Source: UBA8389 sp035719105 (GTDB lineage: Bacteria > Bacteroidota > Bacteroidia > Bacteroidales > UBA1402). Taken from it: DNA of 64,000 nucleotides. The first letter of the stretch is position 1, and each line of letters opens with the position of its first letter. Both the position numbers and the translations under genes were made by a program. Of the stretch, positions 25,704-34,546 are shown piece after piece. Where the stretch lies: contig DASTGN010000006.1 in assembly GCA_035719105.1 (NCBI GenBank), positions 124,001 to 188,000 of the forward strand. The letters run 5' to 3'. The notes below the pieces were generated by a model. That model did no database searches and had not been told where the DNA came from. It worked only from the letters and a program-made list of their open reading frames with translations.

Positions 25704-26339
25704 TTATTTTTTGGAAGTTTTTTTCTCCATTTCCTGCGCTTTCCGAAGAACGTCATAGGGAAGCAGACCATAGGTTTCATCCTTTAAATAAGCACATTGG
25801 AGGTATTGGCTGGCTAATGATTTCATTTCGTCAAAGCTTTCTGTATTCAACTTGGCCAGCAGGTAGAGAACCGGCCATTCTTCCTTTTCGGTAGCGACCG
25901 AATCGGTCCATTCAGCGTGATGGCGCCTCCTTTCGAGGTATTCAAACCGAAAAAAGACAGTGCCTTCCAAGTGGGTGACCCAATACATCAGGTAGGGGTC
26001 GCCGTTCTCTTTTCCAATCTCGAACGCCCTATACAGCATCGTTTTTGGATTCAATTTGGAATGGGTGTAGTTGTGTACATATTCCAAATAGGCTAATTGA
26101 TATATCCTGTAACCATTTCGATCAATCTGAGCGGTGTCGTAAGAAGTTTCCATCGTTTCCCAGGAATTGACGTTAGGTTGTTCTGCCCATTTGCGGGGGT
26201 TAACAGCCAATGGATGAATGGAGTCCTGGTGCATGTAATAATTGAAAACATCATCCGACTGGGGTGTGGATTGTGCTGCTGCAGGATGAAACGTAATCAA
26301 AGTCAGCGTCAAAATGGGGAGTATGTGATGGAGTTTCAT
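25704..26339 (-). CDS. Secreted protein of unknown function
   Basis: The protein has 211 residues with a signal peptide (MKLHHILPILTLTLITFHPAAAQ). The rest is mostly helical and acidic, with blocks YRAFEIGKENGDPYLMYWVTHLEGTV and YLQCAYLKDETYGLLPYDVLRKA, which recall tetratricopeptide-like or DUF4919-like Bacteroidales periplasmic proteins; I cannot name a family with confidence. It is divergent from the LuxR-type regulator gene, 51 bases away. A minus-strand TATATTTG (26351-26344) lies only 5 bases from the ATG, so the message would have almost no leader, or another promoter is used. Confidence 0.65.
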   Translation of the reverse strand: MKLHHILPILTLTLITFHPAAAQSTPQSDDVFNYYMHQDSIHPLAVNPRKWAEQPNVNSWETMETSYDTAQIDRNGYRIYQLAYLEYVHNYTHSKLNPKTMLYRAFEIGKENGDPYLMYWVTHLEGTVFFRFEYLERRRHHAEWTDSVATEKEEWPVLYLLAKLNTESFDEMKSLASQYLQCAYLKDETYGLLPYDVLRKAQEMEKKTSKK

Positions 26340-26343
26340 GAGA

Positions 26344-26351
26344 CAAATATA
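26344..26351 (-). promoter_or_regulatory. Possible -7 element for the divergent secreted-protein gene
   Basis: TATATTTG on the minus strand fits TAnnTTTG. It is very close to the ATG at 26339, which would make a leaderless or nearly leaderless transcript. Confidence 0.35.
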
Positions 26352-26363
26352 CGTAGAAACAGC

Positions 26364-26371
26364 TATCTTTG
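26364..26371 (+). promoter_or_regulatory. -7 element for the LuxR-type regulator gene
   Basis: TATCTTTG fits TAnnTTTG and lies 20 bases before the ATG at 26391. The upstream TTTG element is not at the usual spacing. It shares a 51-base intergenic region with the opposing element at 26344-26351. Confidence 0.5.
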
Positions 26372-26390
26372 TTGCTACAGTTGTTAAATC

Positions 26391-27332
26391 ATGAAGAAAT
26401 CAAGTTGTCCGATGCAGGTATCCCCGAATCAATCATTTAGGGATTTGCTTTTCAGAAATCCGCATTTGATGCCCATGATTTACGCACTTGGAATGCGTGG
26501 GCCTTTTGGCGACGCTTCCATCAGTCAGGTTTGCAAAAAGCAAAACATATTGGAACCTGTGCTGATGTCGTTGTTGGAGGCAAGCATTTGCGATGACTTT
26601 GAATGGAAAGCAACCTTTCCCGCCTACGGACTTTTGCAATTGTGTGAAATGACCCGGTCCGTGATGGATCATTTGATACTTCGGCTAGCTTGGGTGCCCG
26701 AATTGGTGCTTCAACAACTCAAAGCGCATCAGGAGGAGCTCGAACACACGGTTCTGCCGCATATCAATGGAATTTATGAGTTATATTACAGTCCTGAATA
26801 TACATCTGGTAAGAGTAATTTGCTGAGTTACAGCATTGAATTTTTTCCCAAAAAGCCCTTGCCGAAGCTTCCACTCCAAGTTGTTGAGGACCGTTTGGAA
26901 CAGACTTCTAGCAACGAGCTCAACCATTGGGAAACGCTGTTTGATTTTCACCGTTTGGTGGAGTTGCTGTTGGCATTGAGTCGGGTTGAGGAAAGGTTGA
27001 TCAAGCCCGTTGTTTTACAGATGGAAGAAGAAATCATCACGACTTTTCAAAAGAAAAAATCCAAACCACTTCGACTGGCATTTCTGAAATTGCCTGATTC
27101 TGAGCCGATTCCTGAGCTTCTAAGCAAACGGGAGCAAGAAGTACTCGGTCTAGTGGCTCAGGGGTTGATGAACAAGGAGATTGCTGACAGGCTGAACATT
27201 TCGCTCACGACGGTCATTTCGCACCGAAAAAACCTGGCAGACAAACTGGGCATCCATTCCTTGGCCGGACTCACCGTCTATGCGTATACCCATGGATTTC
27301 TGGATGATTTTATCCCCACAAATGAGGATTGA
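26391..27332 (+). CDS. LuxR-type regulator with an N-terminal ScdA/YtfE-like sensor region
   Basis: The protein has 313 residues. The C-terminal about 65 residues are a clear LuxR/GerE helix-turn-helix (LSKREQEVLGLVAQGLMNKEIADRL, then TTVISHRKNLADKLGI). The N-terminal part is unusual: residues about 14-55 have the layout of the ScdA_N/DUF542 domain of iron-sulfur repair proteins, without its usual cysteine pair. Residues about 85-215 are helical with His94, His113, His119, His124, His179, His187 and several Glu, reminiscent of a hemerythrin-like di-iron bundle. That match is by eye only. It stands 51 bases upstream of the TonB receptor-MFS-hemN-hemG-hemH genes on the same strand, so it probably regulates them in response to iron, heme, oxygen or nitric oxide. 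Confidence 0.75.
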   Translation: MKKSSCPMQVSPNQSFRDLLFRNPHLMPMIYALGMRGPFGDASISQVCKKQNILEPVLMSLLEASICDDFEWKATFPAYGLLQLCEMTRSVMDHLILRLAWVPELVLQQLKAHQEELEHTVLPHINGIYELYYSPEYTSGKSNLLSYSIEFFPKKPLPKLPLQVVEDRLEQTSSNELNHWETLFDFHRLVELLLALSRVEERLIKPVVLQMEEEIITTFQKKKSKPLRLAFLKLPDSEPIPELLSKREQEVLGLVAQGLMNKEIADRLNISLTTVISHRKNLADKLGIHSLAGLTVYAYTHGFLDDFIPTNED

Positions 27333-27383
27333 CCGGTAATGAATCCTTTCTGACCTTTGCCGCTTCTCTTAGAATTGTAAATC

Positions 27384-29516
27384 ATGAGTTCAAAGTTTTT
27401 TATGGGGCTGGCGCTTTTAGCATGTGTATATAAAGCGACTGCCATTGAGGCCGTTCTTCCCCCCGAGTTTGGACCCCTATCGACAAAATCCAACGGTAGG
27501 ATAGAGTCTGTTGACAGTATGGTTTTGTCACCCGTTAATTTGACCGAAGTGACCGTCCAAGCGTCCAGAAACCTTTCTAGGCTGATCGATTTCCCCACTT
27601 CGGTGACCGTCCTGCAATCCAATCAGATAGAAAGAAACGATATTCGTAGTCTAAAAGATGCGGCGTCACTGATACCCAACATGGTCATGCCAGATTACGG
27701 ATCGAGATTGACTTCGCCCATCTATATTCGGGGAGTCGGTTCACGTATTAATGCTCCTTCGGTGGGTCTGTATGTAGACAACGTACCATATTTCGAAAAG
27801 TCGGCTTTTGATTTTGATTTCATCGATATGGATAAGGTGGAGGTCTTGCGTGGTCCGCAGGGAACCTTGTACGGCCGGAACAGCATGGGAGGCGTGATCA
27901 ATATCATTACCCGCTCTCCAATGCAGTATCAGGGCACCCAGTTGTATTGTTCCGCTGCAGGTTACGGCACCATGCAGCTGAAAGCAGGTCATTATGCAAA
28001 ACCGTCGGAATCGTTTGCTTGGTCGCTTTCGGCAAATTATCGGCATACCGATGGCTTTTTTGAGAATACCTTTGATAGTAGCCGAATTGACCATTCGAAC
28101 TCCTTTGGATTAAACTCCAGGCTGATTTATGCTATTTCACGTCGGTTATCACTGGAATACTCGGCTGGACTCGATATCAGCCAGCAGGGAGGTTATCCAT
28201 ACGCCTTGTATGACCCCATCCTCCAAAAGACTGCCAACATTAACTACAATCAAGCTAGTTCGTACCACAGAACGCTATTTTCCAATGCTCTGAAGCTTAC
28301 CTACGAAGGAAAGGATTGGGAACTATTCAACACTGTTTCCAGTCAATATCTTGATGATGCCCAGCGAATCGACCAGGACTTTACACCCGATTCCCTTTAT
28401 TTCGTCAATCAAATGCAGTTACAACGCATGTTGGCGGATGAATGTACCGTTCGTTCGAAAGGAAATCGGCGAATGAACTGGCTGGCCGGCACGTTTGTGT
28501 TCACCCATCGTCTAGGCAGTGACGTAGATGTCGATACGTATAAATCCCAATTGCATTATCTGAAAGGCTATCAACAGAATATTAGCGGTCTGGCGATTTT
28601 TGGTCAGGCTACTTTTAATGTCACTAAGCAGTTTGCGGTCACGGCAGGCCTCCGATTCGACGAAGAGTCCTCAAACCTGCATTATCGCTATGAAGGCACA
28701 CGAAAAGGGAAGCCGCTGGCATCCATCGATACGGTGTATGCGAGGTTGAGTGAGGTGAATCTTTTACCCAAACTCGCTCTAAGCTATAAGCTAGACAAAC
28801 ACCTGTTGTATGTCTCTTATACCACTGGATACAAGCCGGGTGGTTTTAATTCGACGTTTGAGAAGCCCGAACAACTGCAGTTCCGAAGCGAAACCAGCCA
28901 TAACTTTGAGACTGGCGCTAAGGGGAATTTTTTTAGTGACAGGCTTTTCATAGATGCATCCCTGTTTTACACCCAACTGCTGAATCAGCAGATTTACCGC
29001 ACCGCTCCCAGTGGAAAGGGATCTTACCTGGATAACGCCGGCCTCTCGGTGAACAAAGGTTTCGAGTGCAGCCTAAGCAGTCTGCCCTGGAAAGGGATGG
29101 AGGCTTCGGTGGCCTACGGATTCACGGATTCACGCATTGTGCGATACGTTAAGGACACACTGACCAACTACAACGGAAAGTTCACCCCGTATATTCCCGC
29201 ATCGACTCTATCTGTCCAACTGAACCAAACCGTTCCGGTGAGGGGACTTCCGTATTTGGACAAAATCCGCTTAAATCTGCTTTATCAGCGGACCGGCCAG
29301 CAGTACTGGGATCTGATGAATGTTTACAAGGAAAAAGCATATAGTTTGGTGAATGCCAAATTATCGTTCATCCGAAAGAACGTGAAAGTGGAATTCTGGG
29401 GGAAGAACCTGTTCAATACGTCGTACAAGTCTTTCCTCTTCGAGGCGTTGAACAAGACCTACGCCCAGGTAGGCAAACCTTTTCAGGCCGGTATGAACCT
29501 TTCACTGGAGTGGTAG
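27384..29516 (+). CDS. TonB-dependent outer-membrane receptor, probable porphyrin/heme-precursor importer
   Basis: The protein has 710 residues. It carries a signal peptide, a TonB-box-like start of the plug (LTEVTVQASRN), a plug domain (about 65-180, with the typical VEVLRGPQGTLYGRNSMGGVINIITR) and a 22-strand barrel ending in an aromatic residue (LSLEW). It lacks the carboxypeptidase-like extension of SusC proteins, so it is a small-ligand receptor rather than a glycan importer. The MFS gene begins on the next base after its stop, and hemN, hemG and hemH follow in the same unit. From this context the ligand is likely a porphyrin or heme precursor, or heme; this is inference. Confidence 0.85.
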   Translation: MSSKFFMGLALLACVYKATAIEAVLPPEFGPLSTKSNGRIESVDSMVLSPVNLTEVTVQASRNLSRLIDFPTSVTVLQSNQIERNDIRSLKDAASLIPNMVMPDYGSRLTSPIYIRGVGSRINAPSVGLYVDNVPYFEKSAFDFDFIDMDKVEVLRGPQGTLYGRNSMGGVINIITRSPMQYQGTQLYCSAAGYGTMQLKAGHYAKPSESFAWSLSANYRHTDGFFENTFDSSRIDHSNSFGLNSRLIYAISRRLSLEYSAGLDISQQGGYPYALYDPILQKTANINYNQASSYHRTLFSNALKLTYEGKDWELFNTVSSQYLDDAQRIDQDFTPDSLYFVNQMQLQRMLADECTVRSKGNRRMNWLAGTFVFTHRLGSDVDVDTYKSQLHYLKGYQQNISGLAIFGQATFNVTKQFAVTAGLRFDEESSNLHYRYEGTRKGKPLASIDTVYARLSEVNLLPKLALSYKLDKHLLYVSYTTGYKPGGFNSTFEKPEQLQFRSETSHNFETGAKGNFFSDRLFIDASLFYTQLLNQQIYRTAPSGKGSYLDNAGLSVNKGFECSLSSLPWKGMEASVAYGFTDSRIVRYVKDTLTNYNGKFTPYIPASTLSVQLNQTVPVRGLPYLDKIRLNLLYQRTGQQYWDLMNVYKEKAYSLVNAKLSFIRKNVKVEFWGKNLFNTSYKSFLFEALNKTYAQVGKPFQAGMNLSLEW

Positions 29517-30743
29517 ATGAAGGCAATTATTGATAAAAACTGGACCAAGTTCCCGGTCTTATTCAGCCTGTACATTGCGCAATCTGTGCCAATGAGTTTT
29601 TTCTCCACGGTGGTGCCCATCATAATGCGCCAGGGGCATTATTCACTCGAATCCATTGGTCTGCTTCAGCTCGTCAAGTTACCTTGGATCCTAAAGTTTC
29701 TATTGGGTCCGCTGGTGGACAATACGGCACGGAACATGAAAGGAATCAGGAAGTGGGTGTTGTTTTCGGAGCTCTTTTATGCGCTGATCATCCTTGGCAT
29801 AGGCTTCCTGCATCTACAGACGGATTTCAAACTGATCATCTTTTTGGTTATACTGGCGTTCATTGCATCGGCCAGTCAGGACATTGCGACGGACATCTTT
29901 GCCATCCGGATCCTTCGAAAAAGCGAGCGGGGCTTCGGAAATACCATGCAATCCGGCGGGAGCTTTGTCGGTAGTCTCCTGGGTACAGGCGTTCTGCTGT
30001 TGCTCTACCAGTATGTGGGCTGGGCGGTACTTATGGCATTATTGGCCGTCTTCGTGCTGTTGGCTGTACTGCCGCTTTTGACCTACCAGGCAGGTGGACA
30101 ACTGGAATCCGTTGATCACGGCAAGGCCAGTTTGAAGGATATCCTGCTGTTCTTTCGGGAAAAAAGCAACCTGAAACGACTTCCGTTGCTGATTTTCTTT
30201 TATTCGGGCATCATTGGCATGCTGGCAATGCTCAAACCCTTTATGGTCGATTTAGGATACGATCTTGGTCAGATCGGTTTCCTCTCTGGCATAATGGGAA
30301 CTTCAGTGGCAGCCGGATCGACCATCTTGGCAGGATACCTGATCAAGCGTTTGGGTATTCGAACCTCTTTCCATTTGTTTTCCGTCATCAGTATTTTGGT
30401 GGCGGTCTATTTCCTGTATCTGGAAAATACAAAGCCTGGATTTACAGCACTCTGCTTGGGTATTTGTCTCTTGTGGGGTTCCTATGGTTTGTCAACGGTC
30501 GTTATTTACACCTCCTCGATGAATGCTGTTCGAAAAGGACGTGAGGGAACTGATTTTACGGTGCAGATCGTTATAACACACCTAAGCAGTATGTTGCTGA
30601 CCATCTTATGCGGCAAGCTGGGTGACCGCTTCGGTTACGCCGGCTTGTTCACCACCGAGATATTTTTCGGTATCTTCGCCTGGATATTGGTGTATTTCAA
30701 TTTCCCATTCCATCGTAATAGAGTAAGAAATCATGAAAATTGA
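29517..30743 (+). CDS. MFS transporter (AmpG/PAT-like), probable inner-membrane partner of the heme locus
   Basis: The protein has 408 residues with about 12 hydrophobic segments. The first helix region (PVLFSLYIAQSVPMSFFSTVVPIIM), the LVDN loop and SQDIATDIFAIRIL resemble the AmpG/acetyl-CoA transporter branch of the MFS. The substrate cannot be read. Its start touches the receptor stop and its end overlaps hemN by 11 bases, so it is translated as part of the heme unit. An inner-membrane importer of porphyrin delivered by the TonB receptor is the simplest reading. Confidence 0.82.
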   Translation: MKAIIDKNWTKFPVLFSLYIAQSVPMSFFSTVVPIIMRQGHYSLESIGLLQLVKLPWILKFLLGPLVDNTARNMKGIRKWVLFSELFYALIILGIGFLHLQTDFKLIIFLVILAFIASASQDIATDIFAIRILRKSERGFGNTMQSGGSFVGSLLGTGVLLLLYQYVGWAVLMALLAVFVLLAVLPLLTYQAGGQLESVDHGKASLKDILLFFREKSNLKRLPLLIFFYSGIIGMLAMLKPFMVDLGYDLGQIGFLSGIMGTSVAAGSTILAGYLIKRLGIRTSFHLFSVISILVAVYFLYLENTKPGFTALCLGICLLWGSYGLSTVVIYTSSMNAVRKGREGTDFTVQIVITHLSSMLLTILCGKLGDRFGYAGLFTTEIFFGIFAWILVYFNFPFHRNRVRNHEN

Positions 30744-32112
30744 CCACTGGATTCTGCAGAAATACAATGTCCCTGTACCCCGATACACCAGTTATCCGAC
30801 GGCCGACCAATTCAGGGCAGGGATGACTGAGAAGTCTTTCATACAATTGGTTGGGGCTTCTAATCAGCACGAACCCAAATATTTGTCTTTTTATGTGCAC
30901 ATTCCTTTTTGTGCCAAAATCTGTCATTATTGTGGTTGCAATGCCCTACGGCTACAAAACCCAGAACGTGTCATCGCCTATAAGAATGCCTTGCTGAAGG
31001 AAATCGAACAGGTCACGTCTTTGATTGATCCGGACAGAAAGATCGCACAAATCCATTTTGGGGGTGGAACACCCAATGCCGTGGAGGTGGGCTTCATACG
31101 AGAAATTGTGGATGCTTTGCGGAAACGTTTCTCGGTGGTTGACGAACCGGAATTCGCCATCGAATGCCATCCAGGTTTGTTGGACTTCCCCTATATCGAC
31201 CAATTACTAGATATCGGTTTTAACCGGTTCAGCCTTGGTATACAGGACTTCAATACAGAAGTGTTGAAGACGGTTAACCGAATGCCTTCCAAAATACCTT
31301 TAGAAGAATTGATAACGTATTTTCGGAAGCGTAATCCCAAGGTATCGGTGAATCTTGATTTCATGTACGGCTTGCCCGGACAGACCGTGGAAAGTTTTGG
31401 TGAAACCATCCGACAGGCTGTTCGAATCGCTCCCGACCGGCTTGTGACCTTTTCCTATGCACATGTTCCGTGGCTCAAGAAGCATCAGCAGGTATTGGAG
31501 CGGGTAGGACTGCCATCGACGGACGAAAAGACGGAGATGTTTCTGACTTCTAGAGAAATCTTGATCGAAAGCGGCCTCATTCCCATAGGGCTGGACCATT
31601 ATGTACAGCCTGGTGATGAATTGCACATGGCCTTGCAGGAGGGGCAGCTCCACCGAAATTTCCAAGGGTACTGCACACGAAAGACCACTGGGCAGGTCTA
31701 CGCTTTCGGAGTGTCTGCCATCAGCCAGCTTCAGTTTGCCTACCTGCAAAACGTCAAGGAGGTTGATCGCTACATCGGTTTACTGGAACAAGGTTTGTTT
31801 CCGGTAGAAAAGGGATTGACGATTTCCCACGATGAGTGGTTGGTAAAGGAAATCATCACCAACCTAATGTGCAGCGGTCGGCTGAATTTAAGGCAATTTG
31901 CAACGGAACACGGGCTGACCGTGGAAGAATTCATAGCTTTAACCGATGTTTCTTTCGATGAACTAACCGCATTCGTTCAAGATGGACTGATCGAATTCAG
32001 TGATCTAAACCTGACGGTGACTGCTTTAGGCTCCCTTTTCATCCGTAACGTTGCGGCAGTGTTCGATCCGGCATACCGGCCGCAAACCAACCGATTCTCC
32101 ACCTCTATTTGA
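30733..32112 (+). CDS. hemN: Oxygen-independent coproporphyrinogen III oxidase (dehydrogenase)
   Basis: HemN decarboxylates coproporphyrinogen III to protoporphyrinogen IX using radical SAM chemistry. The 459-residue protein has the CxxxCxxC motif at Cys60, Cys64 and Cys67, followed by Cys69, and the HemN N-terminal block YTSYPTADQF that separates it from HemW. Other family blocks are HFGGGTPN and FSLGIQDFN. The full HemN C-terminal domain is present (NLMCSGRLNL). It overlaps the MFS gene by 11 bases and is followed by hemG after 5 bases. No earlier heme-synthesis gene is in the window. Confidence 0.94.
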   Translation: MKIDHWILQKYNVPVPRYTSYPTADQFRAGMTEKSFIQLVGASNQHEPKYLSFYVHIPFCAKICHYCGCNALRLQNPERVIAYKNALLKEIEQVTSLIDPDRKIAQIHFGGGTPNAVEVGFIREIVDALRKRFSVVDEPEFAIECHPGLLDFPYIDQLLDIGFNRFSLGIQDFNTEVLKTVNRMPSKIPLEELITYFRKRNPKVSVNLDFMYGLPGQTVESFGETIRQAVRIAPDRLVTFSYAHVPWLKKHQQVLERVGLPSTDEKTEMFLTSREILIESGLIPIGLDHYVQPGDELHMALQEGQLHRNFQGYCTRKTTGQVYAFGVSAISQLQFAYLQNVKEVDRYIGLLEQGLFPVEKGLTISHDEWLVKEIITNLMCSGRLNLRQFATEHGLTVEEFIALTDVSFDELTAFVQDGLIEFSDLNLTVTALGSLFIRNVAAVFDPAYRPQTNRFSTSI

Positions 32113-32117
32113 AACCT

Positions 32118-33509
32118 ATGGAAATGCAAAAAGTCGATGTGACCGTTGTGGGAGCAGGTCTGACTGGCCTTACCACGGCCTATTATCTGAACCGTTCGGG
32201 TATGAGTGTCTGCTTGTTAGAACAAAGAAGCGAAACTGGCGGTGTGATCAAAACCCATAACGAGCAGGGATTTGTATTTGAGGCGGGTCCCAATACTGGG
32301 GTCTTATCCAGTACCGAACTGGTTGAACTTTTTGACAACTTGAACCACAGGGTCAAGCTTGAAACCGCCTGTTCTTTTGCCAAAGCCCGTTGGGTATGGA
32401 AAAATAGAAACTGGAACGCCTTGCCATCTGGATTGTATTCAGCCGTCACCACGCCTCTTTTTTCCTTTTGGGATAAGATTCGAATTCTGGGGGAACCCTT
32501 TCGAAAGCCTTCCGACAACCAAGACGAAACCGTCTCGGAAATGGTGAAACGAAGGTTGGGAAAATCATTTCTCGATTATGCGGTCGATCCATTCATATCT
32601 GGGATTTATGCTGGCGATCCAGAAAGTTTGTCGGTGCGTTTCGCTCTGCCTAAACTGTATCGTCTGGAGCAGGAATACGGTAGTTTCATTAAAGGTTCCA
32701 TTGAAAAGGCTAAAGAACCGAAGACTGCTCTTCAGAAAAGGGTGACCAAGGAGGTATTTTCCGTAGAAGGCGGTTTGCAGCGTCTGGTCGATGCTCTAGC
32801 CGATGAAATTGGCCAGAAAAACGTGCATACGAATTGTTCTTCGGTAGCGGTAGAAGCCCTAGCCGATGGTTTTGCCACTACCTTCGTCCATTCAAGCGGT
32901 GAACAGGTTCGGGTGTATTCCGACAAGGTCGTTTCTACCATCGGAGGAACAGGACTGGACCAATTGTTGCCTTTTCTGACGTCCGGTGAAAAGAACGTTC
33001 TAACCAGTATCCCGTATGCCAAGGTCGTACAAGTGGTGGCCTGTTTCCGTTCATGGCAAGGAATACCGCTTCGGGCATTCGGTGGATTGATTCCCTCTAA
33101 GGAAAACCGAAAGGTACTGGGCATCCTGTTTCCGTCGGCCATATTTCAAAATAGGGCTCCAGAAGGGGGTGCTGTCTTGTCCGTTTTTATGGGAGGTATC
33201 AAAAAGCCTGAATTTCTTGAAAAGTCGGACGAGGAATTGAAATCCATAGCTCTCTCAGAAATCCGTGAAACCTTGAAATGTTCTACTACACCTGAACTGA
33301 TCAGGGTGTTCCGCTACGCGCATGCCATTCCTCAGTACCAAAAGGAGATGGAAGTTCGCCTACAAGTCATCGAAGACGTACAAAATCGCTATCCAGGCCT
33401 ATTCGTAGCTGGAAACTTGCGGGATGGCATTGGCATGTCTGATCGAGTCCGTCAGGGGAGATTGCTGGCAGACAGGATATTGGAAGAAAAGGCAAGGGGA
33501 ACGATATGA
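32118..33509 (+). CDS. hemG: Protoporphyrinogen oxidase, FAD-dependent (HemG/HemY type)
   Basis: The enzyme oxidises protoporphyrinogen IX to protoporphyrin IX (or coproporphyrinogen in the coproporphyrin route). The protein has 463 residues from ATG 32118; a TTG at 32109 overlapping the hemN stop and an ATG at 32124 are alternatives. The N-terminal dinucleotide-binding motif VVGAGLTGLTTAYYL and the C-terminal flavin motif LFVAGNLRDGIGMSDRVRQG place it in the FAD-containing family. It is flanked by hemN and hemH, with a 4-base ATGA overlap to hemH, so the three last steps of heme synthesis are co-translated. Confidence 0.92.
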   Translation: MEMQKVDVTVVGAGLTGLTTAYYLNRSGMSVCLLEQRSETGGVIKTHNEQGFVFEAGPNTGVLSSTELVELFDNLNHRVKLETACSFAKARWVWKNRNWNALPSGLYSAVTTPLFSFWDKIRILGEPFRKPSDNQDETVSEMVKRRLGKSFLDYAVDPFISGIYAGDPESLSVRFALPKLYRLEQEYGSFIKGSIEKAKEPKTALQKRVTKEVFSVEGGLQRLVDALADEIGQKNVHTNCSSVAVEALADGFATTFVHSSGEQVRVYSDKVVSTIGGTGLDQLLPFLTSGEKNVLTSIPYAKVVQVVACFRSWQGIPLRAFGGLIPSKENRKVLGILFPSAIFQNRAPEGGAVLSVFMGGIKKPEFLEKSDEELKSIALSEIRETLKCSTTPELIRVFRYAHAIPQYQKEMEVRLQVIEDVQNRYPGLFVAGNLRDGIGMSDRVRQGRLLADRILEEKARGTI

Positions 33510-34546
33510 TCGAAACAGCACGCAAAGCATTACTACTGGTCAATCTGGGTACTCCCGAAAAACCTGAGAAAAGGGCCGTCCGACGGTATTTGTCCGAATT
33601 CTTGGGTGACAGGCGGGTGATCGATTTGCCTTGGTTGTTCCGTAAAGCGCTGGTTCATCTGGTCATACTGCCTTTTCGAACGGGAGCTTCAACCCGAAGA
33701 TATCAGAAACTTTGGGGTAATGAAGGGTCACCACTGCTGGTGCATCTGGAACGTCTGGCCGTCAAACTACAAATCAAACTATACGGTGAATACACTGTAA
33801 TTCCTGCCATGCGTTATGGAAAGCCCTCTCTGGTGGAGGCTCTGTCTAGGCTGGAAAAAGCTTCTTTTGAGGAAATTTGCGTTTTACCACTATTCCCTCA
33901 ATACGCTTCGTCCACCTCTGGTTCCATCGTAGAGATGGTGCTTGGGACAATTCGTTCATGGAAGGTTGTGCCGAATTTCCGTCTCATCACTAGCTTCCAT
34001 AACCGACCCGAGTTTATCGAGGCCTTCGCTGCGCAGGTGGAACTTCAGAAACCACACACGTTCGACCATGTGCTTTTTTCCTATCACGGTCTCCCGTATC
34101 GGCATTTAACCAAACAGAATCCGGACATGGATTGTCGAATCTGTGACTGTAGCAGTTCGAAACCTTCCTGCGGAGCTTTATGTTACAAATCGGCCTGTTA
34201 TGAGACGACCCGTCTGCTCGCCCAAAAGCTTGGACTCTCTGAGGCCGATTACTCCGTTGGGTTTCAGTCCAGACTATCAAAAAACTGGATGTCTCCTTTT
34301 TCAGATGAACGGATTGTTCAACTGGCACGGAATCAGGTGGAAAAGGTCTTGGTCGTAACACCTTCCTTTGTGGCCGATTGTCTGGAAACCTTGGTTGAGG
34401 TGGAGGACGAGTACCGGCAGCTGTTTCTTGATAACGGTGGCAAACAACTGGTGCTGGTGCAAAGCCTTAACGATACGGATCAATGGGTTGAAGCCCTGTC
34501 TGTTATGATTAGAGAATCAAATCCAGCAACTTTGGCAGTAAGATAA
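33506..34546 (+). CDS. hemH: Ferrochelatase
   Basis: HemH inserts ferrous iron into the porphyrin ring. The 346-residue protein begins ALLLVNLGTPEKPEKRAVRRYL, has the metal-side histidine in FSYHGLPYRHL and the conserved FQSRLSK block, and ends with a C-terminal rim. A loop between them holds a cysteine cluster (CRICDC, CGALC, SAC; about residues 212-233), as in several Bacteroidota ferrochelatases, which may hold an iron-sulfur cluster. The gene overlaps hemG by 4 bases and is the last of the heme unit. Its final 38 bases overlap dgkA on the opposite strand. Confidence 0.93.
   Translation: MIETARKALLLVNLGTPEKPEKRAVRRYLSEFLGDRRVIDLPWLFRKALVHLVILPFRTGASTRRYQKLWGNEGSPLLVHLERLAVKLQIKLYGEYTVIPAMRYGKPSLVEALSRLEKASFEEICVLPLFPQYASSTSGSIVEMVLGTIRSWKVVPNFRLITSFHNRPEFIEAFAAQVELQKPHTFDHVLFSYHGLPYRHLTKQNPDMDCRICDCSSSKPSCGALCYKSACYETTRLLAQKLGLSEADYSVGFQSRLSKNWMSPFSDERIVQLARNQVEKVLVVTPSFVADCLETLVEVEDEYRQLFLDNGGKQLVLVQSLNDTDQWVEALSVMIRESNPATLAVR

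Noticed and set aside
30733..34546. Siroheme or cobalamin synthesis as the purpose of the cluster
   Set aside because: HemN, FAD-type protoporphyrinogen oxidase and ferrochelatase with the FSYHG histidine fit protoheme synthesis; no uroporphyrinogen methylase or precorrin gene is present.
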